Shown one piece after another: positions 15,370 to 21,879 of a DNA stretch of 36,464 nucleotides. The notes beneath the pieces are model-generated. The model was not told where the DNA came from, made no database searches, and was given only the letters and a program-made list of their open reading frames with translations. How positions within the stretch are numbered: the first letter of the stretch is position 1; each line of letters opens with the position of its first letter. Made by a program: the position numbers and the translations under genes. This DNA is from a virus, in the IMG/VR virus record IMGVR_UViG_3300042465_004362, positions 1 through 36,464 of that record, one strand, 5' to 3'.

Positions 15370-15559
15370 ACCCATTGGCCCCATTGACGTTGAGATTGAT
15401 GGTGTTATGCATCGCATCACGATCCCGCAAAATTGCACGGGCTATGAAGCTGCTCAGTTGTGCCACATGCTGACCTTTGCTGTGCTGGCCAACAAGCCTT
15501 TGGACTTCACCACCTTCGTGAAGGAAAAGGGCATCGAGCGCCTTTTTGTGCAGCTATGA
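15344..15559 (+). CDS. Small hypothetical early protein with TTG start
   Basis: 71 residues (MTDTPTSVEPIGPIDVEIDG...). The start is a TTG supported by AAGGAG seven bases upstream and overlaps the preceding gene by 26 bases. Later residues are helical with GYEAAQLCHMLTFAVLANK. No family recognised. Its stop overlaps the next start as ATGA. Confidence 0.72.
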   Translation: MTDTPTSVEPIGPIDVEIDGVMHRITIPQNCTGYEAAQLCHMLTFAVLANKPLDFTTFVKEKGIERLFVQL

Positions 15560-15837
15560 GACTTGCCGCGCTCTTGCTGGCATTGCCAGTGGCTGTCTCA
15601 GCACAGACTTGGTCTGCCAACAATGAGGGCGGTGGTGAGATCGTACTGACCTTGCGTCAGCACAAGTGCAAGGAGTTCGGCAAAAGCCTGGTGGACGGTT
15701 ATAGCTACGGGTCCAATGGCAGGATGTTTGAGTTTTGCTGGACCGTGGTGGACGACATGATCCGCGTGATTTACCTGCATGACGCAAGTGTGCGGGTTTA
15801 TAAGCCTGAACTATTTTCAAAAAAGACAGAGAAATGA
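15556..15837 (+). CDS. Exported small protein with signal peptide
   Basis: 93 residues from the ATG that overlaps the previous stop (ATGA); the longer upstream frame is rejected because it lies inside that gene. Residues 1-16 (MRLAALLLALPVAVSA) are a typical Sec signal peptide with cleavage expected before QTW. The mature part has GGGEIVLTL, one Cys near residue 39 and a second in FCWTVVDD, likely a disulfide pair in the periplasm, then DASVRVYKPELF. This family recurs in early regions of proteobacterial phages. Its function is unknown; a periplasmic exclusion role is conceivable. Confidence 0.78.
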   Translation: MRLAALLLALPVAVSAQTWSANNEGGGEIVLTLRQHKCKEFGKSLVDGYSYGSNGRMFEFCWTVVDDMIRVIYLHDASVRVYKPELFSKKTEK

Positions 15838-16142
15838 TGCACCGATACTTTGAAGTCAGGATGCTGGTCAAGGACGAGTCCTTGAGGATCAAAGACATCG
15901 TTAAGCAAACCGGCTACGACAAAGGCCATGTAAGCCGGCTGCGCAAAGCCTCGCGCATCGATAAGTTAATTGCAGATGCTGTGGCTGCAGAGCGTGAGGC
16001 GTGTGCCGCGCTGCTTGATGCTGCGGTTGAAAATTTCACGAGCATATCGTTGCAAGTCAATGACGAAGATGGCATCGTGATGGAACACGCCAACACCTGC
16101 AGCCACTTGGCATCCGCCATCCGCGCAAGGGGAAATACATGA
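15834..16142 (+). CDS. HTH protein with AAEREACA/AIRARG tail
   Basis: 102 residues. Residues 5-38 look like a helix-turn-helix (RIKDIVKQTGYDKGHVSRLR). The second half carries AVAAEREACAALLDAAVENF and ends LASAIRARGNT, the signature of a family repeated twice more downstream. It seems to fuse a DNA-binding head to that tail. Starts at the first of two adjacent ATGs, overlapping the previous stop. Confidence 0.75.
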   Translation: MMHRYFEVRMLVKDESLRIKDIVKQTGYDKGHVSRLRKASRIDKLIADAVAAEREACAALLDAAVENFTSISLQVNDEDGIVMEHANTCSHLASAIRARGNT

Positions 16143-16158
16143 ACCGCGAAGACATCAT
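16119..16158 (+). repeat. 40-base direct repeat at gene junction, copy 1
   Basis: The end of one AAEREACA gene and the start of the next (RARGNT / MNREDI codons, with the Shine-Dalgarno between) match a second copy at 16409-16448 at 36 of 40 positions by my count. A 17-base part (the AIRARG codons) appears a third time at 16642-16658. Confidence 0.8.
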
Positions 16159-16432
16159 GACCTTGGTTGAACGGTACGCACTGGCAATGAGATTGGTAGA
16201 TCGCCACGGCAATCAATATGGCGACCGCGACTTGTTGACGCTAACGCATCAACAAATCCGAGAGGGTCTTAAGGCACTTGTTGTTTCTGAACGTGAGGCG
16301 TGTGCGAAGGTGTGCGACCAGATGTTTCATGACTGGTGCAATCAAGAATTTGAAGACGAGGACGAGGCTTACAGAAACAAACCTGATGCCGAGGATTGCA
16401 AGAAAGCTATACGAGCAAGGGGAAACACATGA
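16139..16432 (+). CDS. AAEREACA/AIRARG family protein (paralogue 2)
   Basis: 97 residues starting MNREDIMTLVERYALAM, with VSEREACAKVCDQMF in the middle and KKAIRARGNT at the end. The MNREDI start and EREACA...AIRARG tail recur in the next gene. The family is common in Burkholderiales phages and of unknown function. The Shine-Dalgarno AAGGGG lies inside the preceding gene's RARGNT codons. Confidence 0.8.
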   Translation: MNREDIMTLVERYALAMRLVDRHGNQYGDRDLLTLTHQQIREGLKALVVSEREACAKVCDQMFHDWCNQEFEDEDEAYRNKPDAEDCKKAIRARGNT

Positions 16433-16448
16433 ACCGCGAGGACATCAT
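16409..16448 (+). repeat. 40-base direct repeat at gene junction, copy 2
   Basis: Second copy of the junction at 16119-16158. The pair flanks paralogue 2, so recombination between copies would delete or duplicate exactly one gene of this family. Confidence 0.8.
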
Positions 16449-16668
16449 CCGCATGGCACGGGAGGCCGGATTGGCTTACGGATCTGACGAAAAGCCATTA
16501 AATTCTGTAACACGCTTCGCCGCTCTAGTTGCCGCTGCCGAGCGTGAGGCGTGTGCTGAATTAGTCGTGCGAGGGACGGACGAACCCGTGCAAACCAAGA
16601 CGCTTGAGATCTTACGCAAAGAACGTGAGCGTATTGCCACCGCTATACGAGCAAGGGGTCAGCCATGA
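16429..16668 (+). CDS. AAEREACA/AIRARG family protein (paralogue 3)
   Basis: 79 residues from the ATGA overlap. It starts MNREDIIRMAREAGLAYG, contains FAALVAAAEREACAELV and ends ATAIRARGQP. This is the canonical form of the family. Its upstream junction is nearly identical at the DNA level to that of paralogue 2, evidence of tandem duplication. Function unknown. Confidence 0.82.
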   Translation: MNREDIIRMAREAGLAYGSDEKPLNSVTRFAALVAAAEREACAELVVRGTDEPVQTKTLEILRKERERIATAIRARGQP

Positions 16669-16931
16669 CTAAGACCGAGATCGAGATAGCCAAGACTGCT
16701 TATGCGATGGTCAAAAGTATCAGCAACCACGTTGATTTGCTTGGCGAGCAACATGACAGCGATTTTGCTGAGCAGGTTTACAACTCAGTAGCGCTCACGA
16801 TGCTGACTAAGATCTGCCTGGGCATTGCTGAGAACAATGGCCACGAAGCCTTTGAAAGCTATTGGTCAGACGTGGATAGCAAACTGCGCGAGATGATCCA
16901 AACTTTTGCTTGCGAACCAACAAAACATTAA
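16665..16931 (+). CDS. Small acidic hypothetical protein
   Basis: 88 residues, helical and acidic, overlapping the previous stop as ATGA and preceded by AAGGGG within the AIRARG codons. It lacks the EREACA motif, so it is not a further paralogue. No family recognised. Last gene of this cluster. Confidence 0.75.
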   Translation: MTKTEIEIAKTAYAMVKSISNHVDLLGEQHDSDFAEQVYNSVALTMLTKICLGIAENNGHEAFESYWSDVDSKLREMIQTFACEPTKH

Positions 16932-17035
16932 GTAAAGTCCACAGGGCATGGCTAGGTTAGCTACCGAAAAGGGGATTCGTCACCCCCCTGCCAACGCCCA
17001 ACCTCAGTGACGATAAGCCTTTGACGAGGGTTATG
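16932..17035 (+). other. 104-base intergenic leader with possible hairpins
   Basis: A GGGG/CCCC stem with an 8-base loop is nested in a CAGGG/CCCTG pairing. A 20-codon open frame (16948-17010) lies inside, without a convincing Shine-Dalgarno. No promoter hexamers were seen. It could be a structured leader for the DUF1376 gene. Confidence 0.35.
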
Positions 17036-17713
17036 ATGCGTTTTTATCCGTTCCATGTGGGGGATTATCAAGCCCACACCAGCCACCTCACTGACATCGA
17101 GGACCTTGCATACAGGCGCATGCTCGACCTGTATTACTTAAACCAAAAACCGCTGCCCAACGATCCAGCCAGGATTGCCAGGCTCATTCGCATGCCTGGA
17201 GCAGTAACGGAAATTGACGGCCTGCTAAAGGAGTTTTTTGTTTTGCAGGATGACGTCTATACCAATAAGCGCTGCGACAAGGAAATTGCTTCGTTTACTA
17301 AGCAAAAAGTTGGCGGGGCCAAAGGGGCGCGCATTAGGTGGGATAAAGCCAAGCTAGAGGGTGGGGATAGCCTACCCAATGGGGAGGGTAATGGGGAGGG
17401 CATAAGGGAGGGCAATGCTACCCCAATAGCAACCAAGAACCAAGAACCAAGAACCAGAGAGAGCCGCGCTACGCGCTTGCCCCCAGACTGGGAACCGTCC
17501 GATCAGTTGATTGCTTTCATGCGGAAGGAACGTCCTGATCTGAACCCAAGCCATACCATCATGAAGTTTTGCAATTACTGGCAAGCCAAGTCAGGAAAGG
17601 ACGCTACCAAGCTGGATTGGGACAAGACCTTCCAAAACTGGGTACTTGCTGAGAAAGAAGGCAAGGCGAAGCCTGTAAGCCAAGATCCCTTCGCAAGCCG
17701 AGGTGGCGTATGA
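17036..17713 (+). CDS. DUF1376 (YdaU-like) replication protein
   Basis: 225 residues from the second of two adjacent ATGs, with GAGGG five bases upstream. Residues 1-90 (MRFYPFHVGDYQAHTSHLTD ... AYRRMLDLYYL ... FFVLQDD ... CDKEI) match DUF1376, found in phage replication initiator-like proteins upstream of helicase or helicase-loader genes. A Gly/Asn/Glu-rich linker (about 110-150) leads to a C-terminal helical domain (about 155-215) with WEPSDQL and KFCNYWQAKSG. Directly upstream of the helicase, so a role in origin binding or helicase loading is inferred. Confidence 0.85.
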   Translation: MRFYPFHVGDYQAHTSHLTDIEDLAYRRMLDLYYLNQKPLPNDPARIARLIRMPGAVTEIDGLLKEFFVLQDDVYTNKRCDKEIASFTKQKVGGAKGARIRWDKAKLEGGDSLPNGEGNGEGIREGNATPIATKNQEPRTRESRATRLPPDWEPSDQLIAFMRKERPDLNPSHTIMKFCNYWQAKSGKDATKLDWDKTFQNWVLAEKEGKAKPVSQDPFASRGGV

Positions 17714-18006
17714 AAGGGCACGACTTCGTTATGGACCTGCTGGCCAAAAATGAGGCGCCCCGCGCCATCTTCATCGAGTTTGATGGCAAGCCTGATGCCT
17801 ACGCCGCAGCCCCGGTTGTGGTGGTCAGCAAATGGGATTTTGATTACCGCTGGGCCAAAGGCCTGGTGGCTCACGTTACAGGCCCTGACTCCGATGCAGT
17901 AGCGCGCGCCAGCAAGGAACTGCTCCGCTGCGGTGCTGCTCGAGTCTTTGCTCATTACACCGAATCACGCTTTCCCATCCTCTGGGACTCAAAGGTTGAC
18001 GCATGA
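17710..18006 (+). CDS. Hypothetical protein between DUF1376 and helicase genes
   Basis: 98 residues, overlapping both neighbours as ATGA. Pattern: MKGHDFVMDLLAKNEAPRAI, then FIEFDGKPDAYAAAPVVVVS, and a C-terminal helix SKELLRCGAARVFAHYTES. An alpha-beta fold is likely. I associate this small protein with the same replication neighbourhood in other phages, but its activity is unknown. Confidence 0.78.
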   Translation: MKGHDFVMDLLAKNEAPRAIFIEFDGKPDAYAAAPVVVVSKWDFDYRWAKGLVAHVTGPDSDAVARASKELLRCGAARVFAHYTESRFPILWDSKVDA

Positions 18007-18902
18007 ACACCATCCCTCAAGACATCGATTTTCAATCCTGGTATGACTCCATGGAAGCCCAGGTCCGGGTTAGATCCGCGGCTGACTGCATGGACCAACT
18101 GATCGACCAGGTTAAGAACCCGGTCATAACCAAACCCATCACGATGCCCTGGTCCAAGACGCTGGGCCTCTTCGAGTTCCGGCCTGCCGAGGTTACGGTC
18201 TTTGCCGGCACCAACGGATCTGGCAAGTCCATGCTGACCGGCATGATTGCCCTGAGCCTGATCGCTCAAGGCCAACGTGTTGTGATTGCAAGCTTTGAGA
18301 TGAAGCCCTTGCGCACCCTGCAAAGGATGGTCAGGCAATGGTCCCGTCGCAGAGACCCTGCTGTAGCCGATTACGAGGCCTTCAAGGACTGGGTGGGAGA
18401 CAAGATGTGGTTTTATGACCAGCAGGGGACGGTAAGCCCTGGGCAGGTTTTAGGGGTTGGCAGTTATGCTGCAGCCAACCTCAATTGCAAGCACTACCTG
18501 ATCGACTCACTCATGAAATGCCTGCGCGACGAGGACGACTACAACGGTCAGAAAAACTTTGTGGACCAACTCTGCACCTTGGCTCGAGATTACGACACGC
18601 ACATTCACCTGGTGCATCACATCCGCAAGCAACAAAACGATGAGAACCCACCCACGAAGATGGACCTTAAAGGCTCAGGCTCGGTGGCCGACCAGGTTGA
18701 TAACGTGATCCTGATGCACCGCAACAAAAAGAAGGAGCGTGAGGTCGAAGCAGGAAACGTCGTTGACCAGTCAATCCCTGACGCTTACCTGGCCATCGAG
18801 AAACAAAGAAACGGTGAATACGAAGGCGTCATCAGACTTTGGTTTGACAAAAACTCACAACAATTTACTGAGCAAGCCTATGGAACTCCCATTAGTTTTT
18901 GA
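18003..18902 (+). CDS. Replicative DNA helicase, DnaB/T7-gp4 type without primase domain
   Basis: 299 residues. Walker A GTNGSGKS at 69-76, catalytic Glu in ASFEM at about 96-100, Walker B HYLIDSL at 164-170, an HLVHHIRK sensor motif at about 202-209, and DLKGSGSVADQVDNVILMHR near 221-240. These match the RecA-fold helicase domain of T7 gp4 and Twinkle. The length allows only a short N-terminal segment, so a primase domain is absent and priming must come from elsewhere. It unwinds DNA at the phage fork as a hexamer. Preceded by DUF1376 and followed by RusA in one operon. Confidence 0.88.
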   Translation: MNTIPQDIDFQSWYDSMEAQVRVRSAADCMDQLIDQVKNPVITKPITMPWSKTLGLFEFRPAEVTVFAGTNGSGKSMLTGMIALSLIAQGQRVVIASFEMKPLRTLQRMVRQWSRRRDPAVADYEAFKDWVGDKMWFYDQQGTVSPGQVLGVGSYAAANLNCKHYLIDSLMKCLRDEDDYNGQKNFVDQLCTLARDYDTHIHLVHHIRKQQNDENPPTKMDLKGSGSVADQVDNVILMHRNKKKEREVEAGNVVDQSIPDAYLAIEKQRNGEYEGVIRLWFDKNSQQFTEQAYGTPISF

Positions 18903-19287
18903 GGCCACATTGCCATGGCCACCCACCGTAAACACTTACTGGCGGCACAGGGTCATTGGCAAGCTCGCCACCGTATACGTTTCGCAGGAGGGCCAGGCCT
19001 ACCGCAAAGCAGTGAACTTATGTCTTATGGAACATGGGGTGAAGACTTACGAACTCGAGGGGGACCTGCGAGTCGAGATCGAAGTGTTCCCACCGGACAA
19101 ACGCAAGCGGGACATCGACAATCTGCTCAAGTCCCTGCTGGACAGTCTGACCCACGCGCAAGTGTGGAAGGACGACAACCAGATTTCGGATCTGAGGATC
19201 TTCAGGAATAAGCAAATCGCCGGAATCGTAAAGGTGAGGGTGTATGAGCTAGAACGGCCTACAAGCGATTTTTCCAAAAGCATGTAG
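18880..19287 (+). CDS. rusA: RusA-family Holliday junction resolvase
   Basis: 135 residues from the internal ATG; the upstream 47 codons lie inside the helicase gene. LPWPPTVNTYWRHR at 11-24 is the typical RusA N-terminus. KRKRDIDNLLKSLLDSL at about 74-90, with D78 and D80, and WKDDNQI with D98/D99 hold the catalytic aspartates. RusA resolves branched recombination and replication intermediates and could debranch DNA before packaging. Overlaps the helicase 3' end by 23 bases. Confidence 0.9.
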   Translation: MELPLVFEATLPWPPTVNTYWRHRVIGKLATVYVSQEGQAYRKAVNLCLMEHGVKTYELEGDLRVEIEVFPPDKRKRDIDNLLKSLLDSLTHAQVWKDDNQISDLRIFRNKQIAGIVKVRVYELERPTSDFSKSM

Positions 19288-19351
19288 GTGGACATCAACC
19301 AACCATTATTCGTGCCTCTGAGGCGGCATAGCAAGGCTAGAAAGGGCATCC

Positions 19352-19573
19352 ATGAATGACAATGTCAATCACCCAAAACATTACAACTCACATCCGTCGG
19401 GTGTGGAGTGCATCGAGATTACTGAGCACTTCAACTTCAACATCGGTAACGCCGTGAAGTATTGCTGGCGCGCCGGACTGAAGGGTGAGCAAGTCGAAGA
19501 CTTACGCAAGGCCCGGTGGTACATCGACCGGGAAATTTCACGCATCTTGAATGAGAAAAGCCATGAAGCATGA
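19352..19573 (+). CDS. DUF3310 protein (T7 gp1.7-like)
   Basis: 73 residues: VNHPKHYNSHPSGVECIEI, then FNIGNAVKYCWRAGLKG and EDLRKARWYIDREI. These are the signature motifs of DUF3310, which includes T7 gp1.7 (a nucleotide kinase) and many short phage versions. This short form matches the family core only; kinase activity is not shown by sequence. A 64-base gap upstream holds an AAAGGG site but no clear promoter. Confidence 0.88.
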   Translation: MNDNVNHPKHYNSHPSGVECIEITEHFNFNIGNAVKYCWRAGLKGEQVEDLRKARWYIDREISRILNEKSHEA

Positions 19574-19889
19574 TCCGCATGACGCAGTCGATTACATCAT
19601 CAAGCACGCAAAACAATTTGCTGACGCCAAAGCGCAGCGCGTTTACCTTGAAGAGTTTCGCAAGAGCAAGAAGGCGTTGCTGATGAAGCAATCCATTGAA
19701 GGCGCCCTTGGCGCACAGGAGCGTGACGCCTATGCTCACGCTGAATACGTTGAACTGCTTAAAGGCCTCAAGGAGGCCGTCGCAATTGAGGAGAAATTGA
19801 GATGGGATCTGATCGCAGCACAAGCCAGAGTGGACATCTGGAGAACGGAACAAGCCAACCTGCGCCTCGAGGGCAAGGCCACGATCTGA
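19563..19889 (+). CDS. Conserved phage protein (YLEEFRKSKKALLM family)
   Basis: 108 residues from the internal ATG overlapping the previous stop; a start four codons earlier is also open. Contains KQFADAKAQRVYLEEFRKSK, QERDAYAH and EKLRWDLIAAQARVDIWRTE. This all-helical family is widespread in phages and sits near DUF3310 or recombination genes. It may be an annealing or accessory factor, but its function is unproven. Confidence 0.82.
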   Translation: MKHDPHDAVDYIIKHAKQFADAKAQRVYLEEFRKSKKALLMKQSIEGALGAQERDAYAHAEYVELLKGLKEAVAIEEKLRWDLIAAQARVDIWRTEQANLRLEGKATI

Positions 19890-20107
19890 TGAGCAACGAT
19901 GGCCGCCACAAGCAAATGCTTGCAGACCTGGCTGACTTCATCGGCGCTGTGGCTTTCGAGGATGACAAGGGCTGGACTGAGGAAGTTTATTCCGAGGGCT
20001 GGAGCGCTGGCTTCAGATCGGGCCTGGCATATGCCGCAAAGATTGCGCAATCACAGGGCAGGGGTTGGGGGATAGAACATGCCGAGCAGATACGAAAAGC
20101 TTTGTAA
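19889..20107 (+). CDS. Small hypothetical phage protein
   Basis: 72 residues. ATG shares one base with the previous stop (TGATG), so translation is coupled; the longer upstream frame is rejected. Sequence has ADFIGAVAFEDDKGWTEEVY and WSAGFRSGLAYAAKIAQ. Helical, acidic, unknown function. Confidence 0.72.
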   Translation: MSNDGRHKQMLADLADFIGAVAFEDDKGWTEEVYSEGWSAGFRSGLAYAAKIAQSQGRGWGIEHAEQIRKAL

Positions 20108-20291
20108 TCTCAAGCAGGGAAGTTGGTTCATTTTGATCCGATCGGGCGAGGTGCTGCAAAAGCTCGGTCCCATGAAGGATGACTACCGTTACATCAGTTG
20201 CCGGGCTGTCACGGGTGATACCAAGGTGCTCAATTGTTTAGTTGGCGTGGAGACGATCGATGAACCAGGAAGAGAAAAAGCACCTGAGTAA
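20079..20291 (+). CDS. Small beta-rich hypothetical protein
   Basis: 70 residues (MPSRYEKLCNLKQGSWFILI...). Pattern suggests a small beta barrel (SWFILIRSG, YRYISCRAV, TKVLNCLVGVETI). Overlaps the previous gene by 29 bases and the stopped Ref fragment by 32 bases. That ancestral overlap shows where the nuclease gene originally began. Confidence 0.65.
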   Translation: MPSRYEKLCNLKQGSWFILIRSGEVLQKLGPMKDDYRYISCRAVTGDTKVLNCLVGVETIDEPGREKAPE

Positions 20292-20355
20292 GGTGGCTGC
20301 CATTGGCTGCGTACTGTGTCACTTACAGGGCACCCCAGGTACGCCTGCAGAGTAG
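20260..20355 (+). pseudogene. Stopped 31-codon 5' fragment of the Ref-type nuclease gene
   Basis: Reads MNQEEKKHLSKVAAIGCVLC, then HLQGTPGTPAE and a TAG stop. It equals the first 31 residues of the intact nuclease at 20914, with three substitutions (Q3K, T25N, A30S). The stop falls exactly where the intact gene continues with IHHPRKG, marking the insertion point of the endonuclease element. GC-rich codons match the resident genome. The fragment keeps one Cys pair (C17, C20), so a 31-residue peptide could still be made. Confidence 0.88.
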
Positions 20356-20363
20356 CAATTTTG

Positions 20364-20387
20364 TACACCATTCGCTACAATGGTGTA
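20364..20387 (+). promoter_or_regulatory. 9-bp perfect hairpin before the endonuclease Shine-Dalgarno
   Basis: TACACCATT and AATGGTGTA form a perfect 9-bp stem with loop CGCTAC, ending one base before AAGGAGGT. It contains a TACAAT hexamer that could act as a -10, but no good -35. Either an RNA structure modulating translation from read-through transcripts or a protein-binding dyad. Confidence 0.6.
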
Positions 20388-20399
20388 AAGGAGGTGGTC

Positions 20400-20921
20400 A
20401 TGGAAGAGTTATGGAAAGAGTGTTTTGGCTGGGAAAATTTTTATGAAGTTTCAGCCTTCGGCAACATAAGATCAAAAAGACGGCCTGTTCCAACTCGGTT
20501 TGGCATTTCAACACGAGGAGGTATAGTCTTAAAAAAAATTGTGGCAAAAAATGGTTATGAATGCGTTAACTTGACGGGTGGAGGATGCAGGAAACAAGAG
20601 CTTGTTCATCGGCTCGTCTTGCTCACTTTTGTAGGTGAGCCTGAGCAAAATCAAGAGGCTTGTCACAATGACGGCATCAGAATTAATAACTATTTAACTA
20701 ATCTTCGATGGGACACGATTAAAAACAACCATGCTGATAAGAAAAAACATGGGACATGGCAAGCTGGAGAGAAAAATCCATTTGCAAAATTAACAAATGA
20801 AGAAGCTGGAAAAATTAGGCAAAGCAATGATTCATTAAACAAATTGGCTGAAAAATTTGGAGTGTCAAAAAACTGTATTAGCCGTATAAAATGTCAAAAA
20901 ACTTATATCTATTATGAATAA
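20400..20921 (+). CDS. HNH homing endonuclease (NUMOD4-HNH_3-HTH)
   Basis: 173 residues from the ATG with a perfect AAGGAGGT six bases upstream; the frame is open 28 codons further but lies in the old gene and hairpin. NUMOD4 at 1-25 (WKECFGWENFYEVSAFGNIR), HNH_3 at about 65-112 (LVHRLVLLTF, CHNDGIRINN, NLRWDTIKNN), and a DNA-binding C-terminus at about 126-170 (NPFAKLTNEEAGKIR, LAEKFGVSKNCISRIK). Codons are AT-rich compared with every neighbour. Such enzymes cut uninterrupted alleles to spread their gene. Its stop overlaps the restored nuclease start by 8 bases, coupling their translation. Confidence 0.9.
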   Translation: MEELWKECFGWENFYEVSAFGNIRSKRRPVPTRFGISTRGGIVLKKIVAKNGYECVNLTGGGCRKQELVHRLVLLTFVGEPEQNQEACHNDGIRINNYLTNLRWDTIKNNHADKKKHGTWQAGEKNPFAKLTNEEAGKIRQSNDSLNKLAEKFGVSKNCISRIKCQKTYIYYE

Positions 20922-21240
20922 AGAAGAAAAAAAACATTTGAGCAAAGTTGCCGCAATTGGTTGTGTTTTATGCCATCTTCAGGGCAATCCTGGCACTCCG
21001 AGTGAAATCCATCACCCCAGGAAGGGAACCGGCATGGGCCAGCGCGCATCTCACTATGACGCAATACCGCTATGCCCTGAGCACCACCGTGGTAAGACGG
21101 GCATCCATGGCATGGGCATCAAAGGGTTTACCAAGCATTACCAGGTGGATGAGGCTGAACTGCTGCATGTGACACGCCGTTTAGTTGCATATCATGACCA
21201 CTTGTCGGATGGATGGCGTGTGTCTACACAAGTGGATTAA
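20914..21240 (+). CDS. Ref-type (RecA-dependent nuclease family) HNH protein, restored by the element
   Basis: 108 residues. C17-x2-C20, H33-H34 (EIHHPRKG), YDAIPLCPEHH with C54, H57 and H58, then GIHGMGIKGF. This is the zinc-bound HNH fold of the Ref family, whose P1 member cuts at RecA-made displacement loops. Codons 1-31 are AT-rich and belong to the inserted element; codons 32-108 use the resident GC-rich bias, so the gene is a hybrid. All visible metal ligands are kept, so it is probably active. It may process recombination intermediates with RusA. Confidence 0.85.
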   Translation: MNKEEKKHLSKVAAIGCVLCHLQGNPGTPSEIHHPRKGTGMGQRASHYDAIPLCPEHHRGKTGIHGMGIKGFTKHYQVDEAELLHVTRRLVAYHDHLSDGWRVSTQVD

Positions 21241-21253
21241 ATGAGAGTACGAT
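21223..21253 (+). promoter_or_regulatory. Rightward promoter sharing the AGTGGATTAAA spacer
   Basis: TACACA and TACGAT are separated by 17 bases, and the spacer starts AGTGGATTAAA, identical to the 12.9-kb leftward promoter in sequence and register. The ATG lies 43 bases downstream of the -10 after a CCCAGGAGCAAAC leader. The -35 overlaps the end of the nuclease gene. Confidence 0.6.
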
Positions 21254-21295
21254 GGAGTCTCAGTAGCAAACAACGCAAACCCCAGGAGCAAACAA

Positions 21296-21568
21296 ATGAA
21301 AAACCTTCAAGTAGTCAAAGTAAACATCAAGGGCATGGACGGCTTTCAGATCCAAGGTTTGGAGCGCGCTTGCAGCGATAGTCATTGGGAGCCAATTGCA
21401 CACGCTGCCATTTTCCGGGATGAAAAGCGTGCAGAGCGCTTCTTGCAAAAGGTTCGTGGAACCAGCCCTTGGAATCGTAATTGGGCGTACTGGGGCGTTC
21501 CTCAAACTCATAAAGTTAGTGGTTGCGATGCTTTCCAAGAACTCGTAGCACCCTTCTCAGTCATCTAA
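21296..21568 (+). CDS. Small hypothetical protein behind its own promoter
   Basis: 90 residues, basic, with MKNLQVVKVNIKGMDGFQIQ, ERACSDSHWEPIAHAAIFRD and NWAYWGVPQTHK. A strong GGAG site in the shared leader and a following GC hairpin suggest high expression. No family recognised. Confidence 0.75.
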   Translation: MKNLQVVKVNIKGMDGFQIQGLERACSDSHWEPIAHAAIFRDEKRAERFLQKVRGTSPWNRNWAYWGVPQTHKVSGCDAFQELVAPFSVI

Positions 21569-21575
21569 TCAAACC

Positions 21576-21589
21576 GGGGCCTCGGCCCC
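21576..21589 (+). terminator. GC hairpin between two early genes
   Basis: GGGGC/GCCCC stem with CTCG loop starts seven bases after the stop. No U-tract. It has the same position relative to the promoter-proximal gene as the hairpin at 12519 has in the leftward unit. Confidence 0.5.
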
Positions 21590-21608
21590 ACCACCTGGAG
21601 CAAACACC

Positions 21609-21815
21609 ATGAGCAAATTTGACATAACCGTTCAGACTCAAGACTACGAAAGCATCAAGCTCAGTGACTACGATGACAACCTTTGGCTGTCAGTGTGGAA
21701 GATTGGCAGCCACTGCTCAGCGAACCTAACCCGAGATCAAGTCATTGAATTGCGCGATGCCCTTAACCAATTCCTTGCCATGAACGAGGTTGCCAACACA
21801 GCAGAGAGCGCATAA
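21609..21815 (+). CDS. Small acidic hypothetical phage protein
   Basis: 68 residues (MSKFDITVQTQDYESIKLSD...). The second half has NLTRDQVIELRDALNQFLA, a helix common in short phage proteins that bear an 'LT..Q...L...L' pattern. Preceded by CCTGGAGCAAACACC, the shared leader. Last gene before the terminator. Confidence 0.75.
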   Translation: MSKFDITVQTQDYESIKLSDYDDNLWLSVWKIGSHCSANLTRDQVIELRDALNQFLAMNEVANTAESA

Positions 21816-21879
21816 ACTGAGATTGGCAGTCCATGTGACGACTTTCCCTGAGATCCTCTGTACTTCCCAACAGAGTTAC

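Larger units (their letters stand above)
20353..21006 (+). mobile_element. Homing endonuclease element carrying a replacement gene start
   Basis: An AT-rich block of about 650 bases between codon 31 of the interrupted nuclease and codon 32 of the restored one. It contains a stop, a hairpin, a strong Shine-Dalgarno, an HNH endonuclease gene and a recoded copy of the host gene's first 31 codons. Base use shifts back to GC-rich immediately after the last recoded codon. I see no terminal inverted repeats, transposase or intron core, so mobility by homing is the best reading. Confidence 0.8.

Noticed and set aside
16940-16985. Possible tRNA in the leader before the DUF1376 gene
   Set aside because: The TTCGTCA loop lacks the conserved A of a T-loop and no acceptor or anticodon stem can be drawn.
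16948-17010. 20-codon open frame in the leader of the DUF1376 gene
   Set aside because: Very short, no convincing Shine-Dalgarno; recorded only as part of the gap.
20260-21240. Group I intron interpretation of the endonuclease insertion
   Set aside because: The downstream gene has its own complete start and first 31 codons, so splicing would duplicate them; no intron core was recognisable.
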